Source: Victivallales bacterium | GTDB taxonomy: Bacteria; Verrucomicrobiota; Lentisphaeria; Victivallales; JAUVCU01 | Direction: 5' to 3' | Assembly: GCA_029934175.1 (NCBI GenBank) | Contig: JAOZMT010000124.1 | Coordinates: forward strand, 1-6,557 | DNA length: 6,557 bases | In this document: piece by piece, positions 1 to 6,060 of the stretch | How positions within the stretch are numbered: the first letter of the stretch is position 1 | How the letters are laid out: the number at the start of each line of letters is the position of its first letter | Made by a program: the position numbers and the translations under genes | Notes under the pieces: model-generated | The model's database searches: none | Told to the model about the DNA's origin: nothing | Seen by the model: the letters and a program-made list of their open reading frames with translations, nothing else

Positions 1-11
1 AGCAACAGATT

Positions 12-128
12 AAGTTTTTGTGCTTGTTTGCTACGCAAACGACGCACAGCAGGCAAGATGCCTGCTGAACTTTGCAGGCAAGATGCCTGCGTTACTTTTT
101 GCTTCGCAAGTTTTATTGCTTGTTTTCT
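12..128. repeat. Structured REP/MITE-like repeat: four hairpins between imperfect direct repeats
   Basis: A 21-nt sequence at 12-32 recurs at 108-128 with 18 of 21 bases identical. Between and overlapping these copies are four hairpins. They are 26-40 (6-bp stem GTTTGC/GCAAAC, loop TAC), 47-67 (9-bp stem, loop AGA), 74-90 (7-bp stem, loop AGA) and 99-109 (4-bp stem TTGC/GCAA, loop TTC). The two central hairpins share the identical 17-mer GCAGGCAAGATGCCTGC. The GC-rich stems stand out against the AT-rich surroundings. There is no coding potential and no transposase. I interpret it as a dispersed palindromic element or a cluster of such elements. The copy may extend to the left of the window. 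Confidence 0.6.
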
Positions 129-165
129 CTAAAATCGAATCCCGAAATATTAGTTAATAAGAGGA

Positions 166-189
166 AGAATAATTAAAAATTATTATTCT
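166..189 (-). terminator. Possible weak terminator of the 249-809 gene
   Basis: AGAATAAT (166-173) and ATTATTCT (182-189) form an 8-bp stem with an 8-nt AT loop, about 60 nt beyond the stop codon of the minus-strand gene. The stem is almost entirely A-T and on the minus strand is followed by TCCTC rather than a U-run. It would therefore be a poor intrinsic terminator. Confidence 0.25.
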
Positions 190-248
190 GCTTAATTTTT
201 GTTAATAAAATTTTTTATTTGGAACGGAGTTAGGAACAATTCCCAATT

Positions 249-809
249 TTATTCTTTTTTGTCTTCTTTTTTGACTTCTTTTTTCTCTTCTCTAATTCTA
301 AATAAATATACTTGCAAAGTTGATTTATCATCAGATTCTATTAATACAAAATCAACAATAGCTTTATCTTTTTCAAAAAGAACATCTACAGTTACCATAG
401 AAGCTTTTATTTTATCCAACAATTTATATTCAATTATTTTTGATGATTGATATTTTCCATATTTTTCTATATATCCAGGAAGAGCTTTTGATATTATCTC
501 AATATTCTTTTTAGACTTCTCTCGTTTTGAGAAAAAAGATGATATTTCTTTTATTGACCAGTCTGTAAAATATTTTCTTATAATATTTTTAACATATTGA
601 GTTGATTTCATAAAACCTAATGAACCATCATCAACCAACGCCCTTGACAGTATCTGCTTTGCCTTATTCCCTTTAGTAGGTTTGACTTCAATGCTTTTAC
701 TTGCGTTATTTTCTACTTGCACTTTTGATGTGTTTAAATAAATATATGCACAAATCGCAACTAATATCCAAACAACTACTGTTATAATTAACATTATCTT
801 CTTTTTCAT
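249..809 (-). CDS. Membrane-anchored small protein of unknown function
   Basis: I do not recognise this 186-residue protein. Residues 1-4 are positively charged (MKKK), followed by one hydrophobic segment at about 5-25. This looks like an uncleaved N-terminal anchor, so the rest would lie outside the cytoplasmic membrane. A basic, Ser/Lys-rich linker follows. Residues 100-170 alternate helix and beta-strand (PGYIEKYGKYQ, then VTVDVLFEKDKAIVDFVLIE and LQVYLFRIR), a pattern reminiscent of small NTF2-like or lipoprotein-type alpha+beta domains; that fold is only a guess. The tail (172-186) is a charged run of Lys and Glu. The start is supported by AAGGGG (815-820) five bases before the ATG. The gene lies downstream of flagellin on the same strand, but a strong terminator separates them, so it probably has its own promoter. 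Confidence 0.75.
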   Translation of the reverse strand: MKKKIMLIITVVVWILVAICAYIYLNTSKVQVENNASKSIEVKPTKGNKAKQILSRALVDDGSLGFMKSTQYVKNIIRKYFTDWSIKEISSFFSKREKSKKNIEIISKALPGYIEKYGKYQSSKIIEYKLLDKIKASMVTVDVLFEKDKAIVDFVLIESDDKSTLQVYLFRIREEKKEVKKEDKKE

Positions 810-841
810 AAATTCCCCTTATGTTTTATATAATTTTTTCT

Positions 842-871
842 ATAATATAATATTTTTATGGAATTATACAA
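842..871 (-). promoter_or_regulatory. Possible sigma-70-type promoter for the 249-809 gene
   Basis: On the minus strand TTGTAT (871-866) and TATTAT (847-842) are separated by 18 bases, about 30 bases before the ribosome-binding site. In such AT-rich DNA chance matches are common. The main support is the need for a promoter downstream of the flagellin terminator. Confidence 0.3.
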
Positions 872-893
872 ATAAATAATAAATTAAAAAGGC

Positions 894-925
894 AAAAAAA
901 AGGCGGAACCAAAAGGTTCCGCCTT
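894..925 (-). terminator. Strong intrinsic terminator of the flagellin gene
   Basis: Positions 900-910 and 915-925 form a perfect 11-bp stem rich in G-C (GGCGGAACC/GGTTCCGCC core) with a four-base loop. On the minus strand the stem runs into eight consecutive T residues (901-894, the first two inside the stem). It lies 21 bases past the flagellin stop codon. It should end the flagellin transcript and insulate the downstream minus-strand gene. Confidence 0.92.
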
Positions 926-946
926 GAAATCTATCAAAAAAGATAT

Positions 947-1756
947 TTATCCTAATAATTGAAGGACACTACCTGGTAATTGATTTCCTTGAGCTAACAT
1001 CGCATTAGATGCACTTGTCAAGATTTGATTTTTTGCAAATATAGTTGATTCACGAGCCATATCAACATCACGAATCTTACTTTCAGCAGAACGAAGATTA
1101 TCTTCATAAGAAGTTAAAGCAGATGCAGTATGCTCTAGTCTAACTTGCTGTGCTCCTAATTTTGCTCGTGTAGATGCTACTTTATTTACCGCTGTTGTCA
1201 TTGTAGATATTGATGAAGCAGCTCCTGCAGATGCTGCAGTTGTTAATCCACCTGAGGCAGATAAATCTTCTAAAGTAATATTTACAGTTTGACCATTAGT
1301 TGCCCCAATTTGTAAAGTTAAAGTAGACTTACTTCCATTGAATAATTTAATACCATTGAACTGTCCTGCTGGTGCAGCATCAGATTTTCCTGTAATACGA
1401 CCTATTTCTGTGTTTAAAGCTTTATACTCTTCTTGTATATTACTTTTATCTGTGTCAGAAACAATACCATTGCTTTCAATTGCCAATGCTTTCATTCTTC
1501 CTAGCATATCACTTACCTTTTGTAGCCATGAATCTGCTGTTTGGATTAATGAAACACCATTGTTTACATTGTTTCTTGCCATTGTTACACCTTGAATCTC
1601 CGCACGCATAACTTCACTGATACCTAAACCAGCTGCGTCATCAGTATTAGAGATAACTCCCGTTGACAATTTTGTCATCGACTTCTTCAAAGCACTTGTG
1701 TTTTGGGAATAACTTGCCCAAACATTAAATGCTGCAGTGTTGTTTTGAATTCTCAT
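947..1756 (-). CDS. fliC: Flagellin, compact D0/D1 form
   Basis: This is the filament subunit of the bacterial flagellum, secreted by the flagellar type III system and polymerised outside the cell. The 269 residues hold both conserved ends and almost nothing else. The N-terminal coiled-coil domain (about 1-140) includes MRIQNNTAAFN, KLSTG, DDAAGLGISEVMRAEIQG (39-56) and MLGRMKALAIES (84-95). The C-terminal domain (about 185-269) includes RLEHT (206-210), KIRDVDMARE (227-236) and the terminal NQLPGSVLQLLG. The short middle (about 141-185) is rich in Ser, Thr, Ala and Gly, so the variable D2/D3 surface domains are absent. No Cys is present, as is usual for flagellins. The start has AAGGAG (1770-1765) eight bases before the ATG. 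The gene is monocistronic, with its own sigma-28-type promoter and terminator, and its G+C looks higher than that of its neighbours. The symbol could equally be hag or flaA in this lineage. Confidence 0.96.
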   Translation of the reverse strand: MRIQNNTAAFNVWASYSQNTSALKKSMTKLSTGVISNTDDAAGLGISEVMRAEIQGVTMARNNVNNGVSLIQTADSWLQKVSDMLGRMKALAIESNGIVSDTDKSNIQEEYKALNTEIGRITGKSDAAPAGQFNGIKLFNGSKSTLTLQIGATNGQTVNITLEDLSASGGLTTAASAGAASSISTMTTAVNKVASTRAKLGAQQVRLEHTASALTSYEDNLRSAESKIRDVDMARESTIFAKNQILTSASNAMLAQGNQLPGSVLQLLG

Positions 1757-1757
1757 T

Positions 1758-1777
1758 TTAACAACTCCTTTTGTTAA
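1758..1777 (-). promoter_or_regulatory. Hairpin presenting the flagellin Shine-Dalgarno in its loop; candidate CsrA site 1
   Basis: Seven-base arms TTAACAA (1758-1764) and TTGTTAA (1771-1777) are perfectly complementary. The six-base loop on the flagellin mRNA is AAGGAG, which is the Shine-Dalgarno sequence itself. GGA in a hairpin loop over the ribosome-binding site is the classic CsrA/RsmA target layout. The alternative is that the hairpin simply keeps the ribosome-binding site exposed. The structure is seen directly; the CsrA role is inferred. Confidence 0.55.
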
Positions 1778-1784
1778 TGTTTTT

Positions 1785-1802
1785 GCTAACTTCCATGTTA
1801 GC
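1785..1802 (-). promoter_or_regulatory. Second leader hairpin with GGA loop; candidate CsrA site 2
   Basis: GCTAAC (1785-1790) and GTTAGC (1797-1802) form a perfect 6-bp stem. On the flagellin mRNA the six-base loop reads AUGGAA, which contains ANGGA. Its GGA lies 26 nt upstream of the GGA in the Shine-Dalgarno hairpin, a spacing that one CsrA dimer could bridge. It is not a terminator, because no U-run follows. Confidence 0.5.
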
Positions 1803-1839
1803 GTTTTTTGAGATAGTAATATAGTAAATATATTACGAA

Positions 1840-1863
1840 CTATGAGTTCATTTAAAGTCTCCT
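1840..1863 (-). other. Three-codon leader ORF with good ribosome-binding site
   Basis: In the flagellin leader, AGGAG (1863-1859) stands seven bases before ATG (1851-1849), followed by AAC, TCA and the stop TAG (1842-1840). It would encode only Met-Asn-Ser. A 5-bp hairpin (1837-1841 with 1845-1849) overlaps it. It may be a ribosome stand-by or decoy site, another CsrA-type GGA, or chance. Confidence 0.25.
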
Positions 1864-1921
1864 ATGTTATTAATAATTTTATAATTAATCCATCTAAGCA
1901 GAAGGATTCCTACATTCTTTA

Positions 1922-1948
1922 TTATCGGATAGTGTTTATAATAGTTTA
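1922..1948 (-). promoter_or_regulatory. Sigma-28 (FliA)-type promoter of flagellin
   Basis: On the minus strand TAAA (1948-1945) is followed after exactly 15 bases by TCCGATAA (1929-1922). The FliA consensus is TAAA-N15-GCCGATAA, so only one base of the two elements differs. The orientation is correct for flagellin. Transcription would begin near 1915, giving a leader of about 160 nt. Control by sigma-28 is standard for flagellin genes and would couple expression to completion of the hook-basal body. Confidence 0.82.
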
Positions 1949-2012
1949 GTCTTTATTCAAAAACATCTAATATAATTTAATATTTTTTATTTTTCAATAA
2001 GTTTTAGAAAAT

Positions 2013-2042
2013 TTGAATTAATTATTATTGTAAAAATATAGA
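2013..2042 (+). promoter_or_regulatory. Possible sigma-70-type promoter for the 2087-6050 operon
   Basis: TTGAAT (2013-2018) and TATAGA (2037-2042) are spaced by 18 bases and lie about 35 bases before the ribosome-binding site. The boxes are plausible but the surrounding DNA is so AT-rich that they could be chance. No sigma-28 or sigma-54 match is seen on this side. Confidence 0.35.
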
Positions 2043-2086
2043 ATCAGATGTATATTAGTTATTTAAAATAATAAAAAGGAGCAAAT

Positions 2087-3091
2087 ATGTTAAAAAAAAT
2101 AATTATAGTTATCTGTTTTAGTTTTATCTATTCAGGTTATTCGGAATGTTCGTCTTATAATGAATTTACAAAATTATTATCAGAGAAGTTAACCAAACAT
2201 CGAAAAATAGTAATAGGAGATTTTTTATATAAAGAAACTGAATTAATGTCTGCATATTCCGCAATGCTTGGGCGTGAATTTAATGCTTCTCTTGCAAAAA
2301 AAGATAATATCACTGTTGTTAGTCGTAAACGATTAAAAGATTTAAAACAAGAAGAGTTTTTTCAATCGTCTAATATGGTTGATTCAACTAATGGAAAACT
2401 TAAATTGAAAATTGAAAAAGTTGATACTCTTCTAAGAGGTAGATACTTTTGCAACTCTATCAATGTATCAATTTTCGCTGAACTTGTTGACATAGCTTCA
2501 TCTAAAATATTATATGCTGATAAAATAACAATTAATTTAAATGATATTAACTCAGAAATCATTCCTGAAGGAATAGAAAATAGTAAGCAAAATCTTGTTG
2601 CTATTGATAATATTATAAAAATCAAACCAAATTTTGGATTAACAATATCTACAAGCGATAACGAACGAAATTATGAATCAGGAAAAATCTTGGATTTAAT
2701 TGTTAAAAGTGAAAAAAATTGCTACATCGCAGTATTTTGTTTTCAAAACGATGGCACAGCCGTTTTGCTTTATCCAAATATGTGGGTGAAAAATACTTTC
2801 ATTCAAGCAAATAAAGATATTAAAGTTCCAGGCGTTTCATCTGATTTTGAAATTGTTGTTGGGCCTCCTTATGGAACTGATATTATTCAAGTTATAGCCT
2901 CCACAAGTAAATCTAAACTTTACAATGAAATAGATACTTATGTTCAAAAAGTTGATCCCAATATTGGATATAAAATCATTCCTCGTGGCTTGGCAGTGAA
3001 AAAAATATCTAATGCTTATAAAACCTCAAATACTGATGATAAAAATGCTCTTTGGAGTGAATCTCATCTATTTATTTCAACATACAGGTAA
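2087..3091 (+). CDS. Exported FlgO/CsgG-like protein with C-terminal DUF4384 domain
   Basis: The 334-residue protein begins with a signal peptide (MLKK, then a hydrophobic stretch at about 5-17, small residues to about 23). There is a Cys at 21, but the preceding YSE does not fit a lipobox well. Residues about 23-150 resemble the FlgO/CsgG-type periplasmic alpha/beta domain. They show KIVIGDF, a helix ending in REFNASLAKKDNITVVSRKRL, then LLRGRYF (115-121) and a strand pair ending in LYADKITIN. Residues about 197-275 match the DUF4384 pattern, with LIVKSEKNCYIAVFCFQNDGTAVLLYPN and later GPPYGTDIIQVIAST. This pairing is known in secreted or envelope proteins of unclear role; FlgO itself is a Vibrio flagellar outer-membrane protein. 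The start is supported by AGGAG (2077-2081), five bases upstream. It opens an operon with mnmG six bases downstream. Domain calls are from pattern memory; the function is unknown. Confidence 0.8.
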   Translation: MLKKIIIVICFSFIYSGYSECSSYNEFTKLLSEKLTKHRKIVIGDFLYKETELMSAYSAMLGREFNASLAKKDNITVVSRKRLKDLKQEEFFQSSNMVDSTNGKLKLKIEKVDTLLRGRYFCNSINVSIFAELVDIASSKILYADKITINLNDINSEIIPEGIENSKQNLVAIDNIIKIKPNFGLTISTSDNERNYESGKILDLIVKSEKNCYIAVFCFQNDGTAVLLYPNMWVKNTFIQANKDIKVPGVSSDFEIVVGPPYGTDIIQVIASTSKSKLYNEIDTYVQKVDPNIGYKIIPRGLAVKKISNAYKTSNTDDKNALWSESHLFISTYR

Positions 3092-3100
3092 TTAAAAATG
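3086..3100 (+). promoter_or_regulatory. Weak ribosome-binding site of mnmG, overlapping the upstream stop codon
   Basis: The only purine-rich match before the mnmG ATG (3098) is AGGT at 3086-3089, eight bases upstream; its last T is the first base of the preceding gene's TAA (3089-3091). The six-base gap and weak site suggest that mnmG translation is partly coupled to the gene before it. Confidence 0.5.
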
Positions 3101-4933
3101 AATAAAAAATATGATGTCCTTGTTGTTGGTGGTGGTCATGCTGGTTGTGAAGCTTCTCTTGCCGCTGCTAGAACTGGCGCTACAACTTTACTTTTAACTA
3201 TAAATATGGATCACATAGCTCAAATGAGTTGTAATCCTGCCATTGGTGGAATTGCTAAAGGGCATGTTGTTAGAGAAATTGATGCTTTAGGTGGCTTAAT
3301 GGGAGAAGTTACAGATGCTGCGACTATTCAATTCCGTATGCTTAACCCATCTAAAGGCCCTGCTGTTTGGTCGCCAAGAGCTCAGTGCGATAAAGTGGTG
3401 TATCAAAGAGCTATGAAATTTGAACTCGAAAAACAAGACGGACTTGATATTAAACAAGGTATGGTTGAAGAGTTTATTGTATCAGATAATGAAATCGTTG
3501 GAATTGAAACAGACTTAAAAGAAAAAATTTATTCAAAGTCTATTATTTTAGCAACAGGAACATTTTTATCAGGTCGTTTGCATTATGGATTAAATCATTT
3601 TGAAGGTGGTCGTTCAGGTGACCCAGCATCTATTTCATTAGCTGAAAAATTAAAATCTCAGCTAAACTTATCTATTGGGCGATTGAAAACAGGCACGCCC
3701 CCAAGAATTTTGGCAAAAACTATTGATTTTTCACAAATGGATGAACAATCTGCGGAGTGTGCAGAAGAATATTTCTCGCATTATAAATCTGATATTCAAC
3801 CTATTGCACAAAATAAAAATATGCCTTGTTATATGGTTTATAGCACAAAAAAAACAGCTGACATTGTCAATGATAATTTAGAACAAGCTCCTTTATATCA
3901 AGGCAAAATTGAAGGAATTGGGGCAAGATATTGTCCTTCTTTTGAGGATAAAGTTGTTAGGTTTCCACATCACGAACGCCATCTTTTACATTTAGAGCCA
4001 GAAGGTGAGCATACTGGAGAATATTATATAAATGGAATATCTACAAGTTTACCTTATGATGTGCAAAATGAAATGATAAACTCTATTCCTGGACTGGAGA
4101 ATGCTGTTATATCTCGTTATGCTTATGCTATTGAATATGACTTTGTTTTTCCTGACCAAATAGAACGCGGATTGTGCGTAAAAAAATGGCGTAATTTATA
4201 TTTAGCTGGTCAAATAAATGGAACAAGTGGATATGAAGAAGCTGCCGCACAAGGTCTAATTGCAGGTTTAAATGCTGCACGATTCGCAGTTGGAAAAGAG
4301 AATCTAGAACTAAAAAGAGATAATAGTTACATTGGTGTAATGATTGATGACTTAGTCACGAAAAAAATTATTGAACCATACCGATTATTTACAAGTCGTG
4401 CAGAATACAGATTGCGACTTAGGCAAGATAATGCAGATTTAAGATTATCTCAATTTGCTTATGATAATGGACTTTTATCTGATGAAAAATATCAACAATT
4501 CAAAGACTACGAGACTAAACTTAAAATCCAAGAAGAATTTTTCAAAAACAATAAACATAAAGGCAAATCATTATGGGATTTAATGAGAAATAAAGCTGGA
4601 AAATTTGACAACACACTCCCCTTCCCTTGCGATTTGTGCAATTTAGATTTAGAAAGTAAATTAGATAGAAAAATTCTAAGACAAATTACTGTAAATGCAC
4701 ATTACGCAGGATATTTAAAAAGAGAAGAAAAGTCTATTAAAAAATTACAAAATCTAGAGAATTGGAAAATTCCACAAGATTTTGATTATGACATTGTGAA
4801 AGGAATGAGAAATGAAGCACGAATGAAACTTAAACAAGTTACACCTACAACTTTAGCACAAGCGAGTCGTATCGACGGAGTTACTCCAGCAGAAATCGCA
4901 TTGTTACAAATTAATTTAAAAAATGTTAAATAA
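3098..4933 (+). CDS. mnmG: tRNA uridine-5-carboxymethylaminomethyl modification enzyme MnmG (GidA)
   Basis: MnmG works in the cytoplasm with the GTPase MnmE. Together they place the carboxymethylaminomethyl (or aminomethyl) group on wobble uridine 34 of certain tRNAs, using FAD, NADH and methylenetetrahydrofolate. The 611-residue protein is near the usual length of about 620-630. It has the N-terminal FAD-binding GGGHAGCEA (11-19), the conserved CNPAIGGIAKGH (45-56), and the family signatures GIGARYCPSFEDKV (273-286) and AGQINGTSGYEEAAAQG (370-386). It also has TSRAEYRLRLRQDNADLRL in the insertion/C-terminal part and the closing RIDGVTPAEIALL helix. The two cysteines needed for catalysis in E. 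coli correspond here to C45 and C279. It looks fully functional. Its setting between an envelope protein and a glycosyltransferase is unusual, since mnmG often sits near mnmE, rsmG or parA; none of these is in the window. The next gene overlaps its 3' end by 11 bases. Confidence 0.97.
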   Translation: MNKKYDVLVVGGGHAGCEASLAAARTGATTLLLTINMDHIAQMSCNPAIGGIAKGHVVREIDALGGLMGEVTDAATIQFRMLNPSKGPAVWSPRAQCDKVVYQRAMKFELEKQDGLDIKQGMVEEFIVSDNEIVGIETDLKEKIYSKSIILATGTFLSGRLHYGLNHFEGGRSGDPASISLAEKLKSQLNLSIGRLKTGTPPRILAKTIDFSQMDEQSAECAEEYFSHYKSDIQPIAQNKNMPCYMVYSTKKTADIVNDNLEQAPLYQGKIEGIGARYCPSFEDKVVRFPHHERHLLHLEPEGEHTGEYYINGISTSLPYDVQNEMINSIPGLENAVISRYAYAIEYDFVFPDQIERGLCVKKWRNLYLAGQINGTSGYEEAAAQGLIAGLNAARFAVGKENLELKRDNSYIGVMIDDLVTKKIIEPYRLFTSRAEYRLRLRQDNADLRLSQFAYDNGLLSDEKYQQFKDYETKLKIQEEFFKNNKHKGKSLWDLMRNKAGKFDNTLPFPCDLCNLDLESKLDRKILRQITVNAHYAGYLKREEKSIKKLQNLENWKIPQDFDYDIVKGMRNEARMKLKQVTPTTLAQASRIDGVTPAEIALLQINLKNVK

Positions 4934-6050
4934 TCAAATAGAAGTTTCAATAGTATTTCCAACTTATAATCGTATTGATGAAGTTAAATTCAATATTGAA
5001 TATTTGCGAAAAAACATTAAAATTTCTTATGAATTAATAATATTAGACAACTCTCCTATTGAAGCTAAATTTGATTTATTATCAAATGAATGCTATATAT
5101 TTTTGAATGAAAATATGGGAACGGCATCACGGAACATTGGTATTGAAAAAGCTAAAGGCAAGTATATTTTATTGCTTGATGATGATTCTCATCCTTTGCC
5201 TGGTGTATTAGAAAAAGCAATAGAACAGTTGCGAACTGTGCAAAATAATATTGCAGGTATCACTTCAGAAGTTCAAAGAAGTGATGGAGGTTTAGAAAAT
5301 CCACCTTTGCTACCAACAGCATTTCATGGTTGTGGTGTTTTATTTAAAGCTCATATTTTAAAGAACTTACCAATTGAGCTTTATCCTTTAGATTTTTGTT
5401 TTTATGGCGAAGAATATTGGTCTACAGCATTATTATATTCGCAAGGTTATGAATTAAAATATTCTAAAGACTTCAAAGTTTGTCATAGAATGAACGCTAC
5501 TGGTAGAGATAAAGGTAAAATCTTATATTATTTAACAAGAAACAATCAGTTGACTTGGGAGCAATTTATTCCTAAAAAATATTTAGAAAACATATTATTT
5601 GACACAAATACACGATATAAACTTATTGCAAATAAAGAGAATGTTTCAGAATATTATAATAAAGCTATAAATGAAAAAGTGCAAAATAATAAAGAATTTT
5701 ATCAAATGACTGTGGAGCAATTTAAAAGATTTACTTTACTTGATAGATTTGAGAATATTTTAAAAGATTTGAATAAAATATCTCCTATAATTTTATGTGG
5801 ATGTGGGAAATTCCCAACTCTTTGGTGGAAATTTTTAGAGCAAAAAGGTTTTATTAATATTAAAATATTTGATCTTAATGCAGGGTTAATTGGACAAAAA
5901 TATGAAAATTTGATGGTAGGTCATCCTGATAATATTAGTTACTCAAAAAACATACAATTTATAGTTGGTCATACATCAAGAGTAGATACAAATCTTTGGA
6001 AAAAAAAGATAAATTCCAACTATAAAACAATAGAATTAAATCTTTTATAA
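4923..6050 (+). CDS. GT2-family glycosyltransferase with C-terminal Rossmann-like domain
   Basis: This cytoplasmic enzyme should move a sugar from a nucleotide-sugar donor to an unidentified acceptor. Residues 7-190 form a GT-A fold. They show VSIVFPTYNR (8-17), LDNS (41-44), NENMGTASRNIGIEKAKGKYILLLDDD (62-88; the DDD supplies the metal-binding DxD), HGCGVLFK (135-142) and FYGEEYW (160-166), the usual acidic catalytic region. The middle (about 195-280) is helical and unassigned. Residues 287-375 look like a separate nucleotide-binding-type domain. It has strand PIILCGCGKFP with a GxGxxP loop, helix WWKFLEQKGF, strand IKIFD, and later FIVGHTSRVD, similar to domains appended to some glycosyltransferases and sugar-modifying enzymes. 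The start overlaps mnmG by 11 bases in another frame and has no Shine-Dalgarno, so translation is probably coupled to mnmG. No membrane segment is seen. The acceptor could be flagellin or envelope glycan; the sequence does not say. Confidence 0.85.
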   Translation: MLNNQIEVSIVFPTYNRIDEVKFNIEYLRKNIKISYELIILDNSPIEAKFDLLSNECYIFLNENMGTASRNIGIEKAKGKYILLLDDDSHPLPGVLEKAIEQLRTVQNNIAGITSEVQRSDGGLENPPLLPTAFHGCGVLFKAHILKNLPIELYPLDFCFYGEEYWSTALLYSQGYELKYSKDFKVCHRMNATGRDKGKILYYLTRNNQLTWEQFIPKKYLENILFDTNTRYKLIANKENVSEYYNKAINEKVQNNKEFYQMTVEQFKRFTLLDRFENILKDLNKISPIILCGCGKFPTLWWKFLEQKGFINIKIFDLNAGLIGQKYENLMVGHPDNISYSKNIQFIVGHTSRVDTNLWKKKINSNYKTIELNLL

Positions 6051-6060
6051 AATCCTATTG

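Larger units (their letters stand above)
1..248. other. Non-coding stretch downstream of the minus-strand small gene
   Basis: I see no credible gene here. An open frame that starts at 199 on the plus strand is the antisense shadow of the 249-809 gene and has no ribosome-binding site. The left half is the structured repeat at 12-128. The right half is very AT-rich and contains an 8-bp AT-rich inverted repeat (166-189). It also has a pair of GGAAC pentamers (221-225 and 233-237) just outside the stop codon of the minus-strand gene. Confidence 0.6.
1757..2086. promoter_or_regulatory. Divergent control region between flagellin and the FlgO/DUF4384-like gene
   Basis: This 330-bp gene-free stretch serves two genes transcribed away from each other. 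The flagellin side holds a sigma-28-type promoter and a leader of about 160 nt with hairpins and five GGA motifs. The other side holds a weak sigma-70-like promoter and a good ribosome-binding site. The middle (about 1950-2010) is plain AT-rich sequence in which I see no operator. Confidence 0.7.

Noticed and set aside
12..128. tRNA or riboswitch in the hairpin cluster
   Set aside because: There is no cloverleaf spacing, no T-loop GTTCRA sequence and no recognisable riboswitch core; the repeated identical palindromes fit a repeat element better.
199..450. 83-codon plus-strand open frame
   Set aside because: It lies largely antisense to the 249-809 gene, has no ribosome-binding site, and its Ser/Phe/Leu-rich composition is typical of a frame opposite an AT-rich gene.
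1338..1595. 85-codon plus-strand open frame
   Set aside because: It is entirely antisense to the conserved N-terminal half of flagellin and has no ribosome-binding site or recognisable motif.
1785..1802. Intrinsic terminator or attenuator in the flagellin leader
   Set aside because: The 6-bp stem is followed on the mRNA by AAAAACAUU, not a U-run, so it cannot be an intrinsic terminator.
2087..2155. Lipoprotein signal peptide on the FlgO/DUF4384-like protein
   Set aside because: The only early Cys (residue 21) is preceded by Tyr-Ser-Glu, which does not fit the usual Leu-Ala/Ser-Gly/Ala lipobox; an ordinary signal peptide fits better.
2362..2625. 87-codon minus-strand open frame
   Set aside because: It is entirely inside the FlgO/DUF4384-like gene on the opposite strand and shows no independent start signal.
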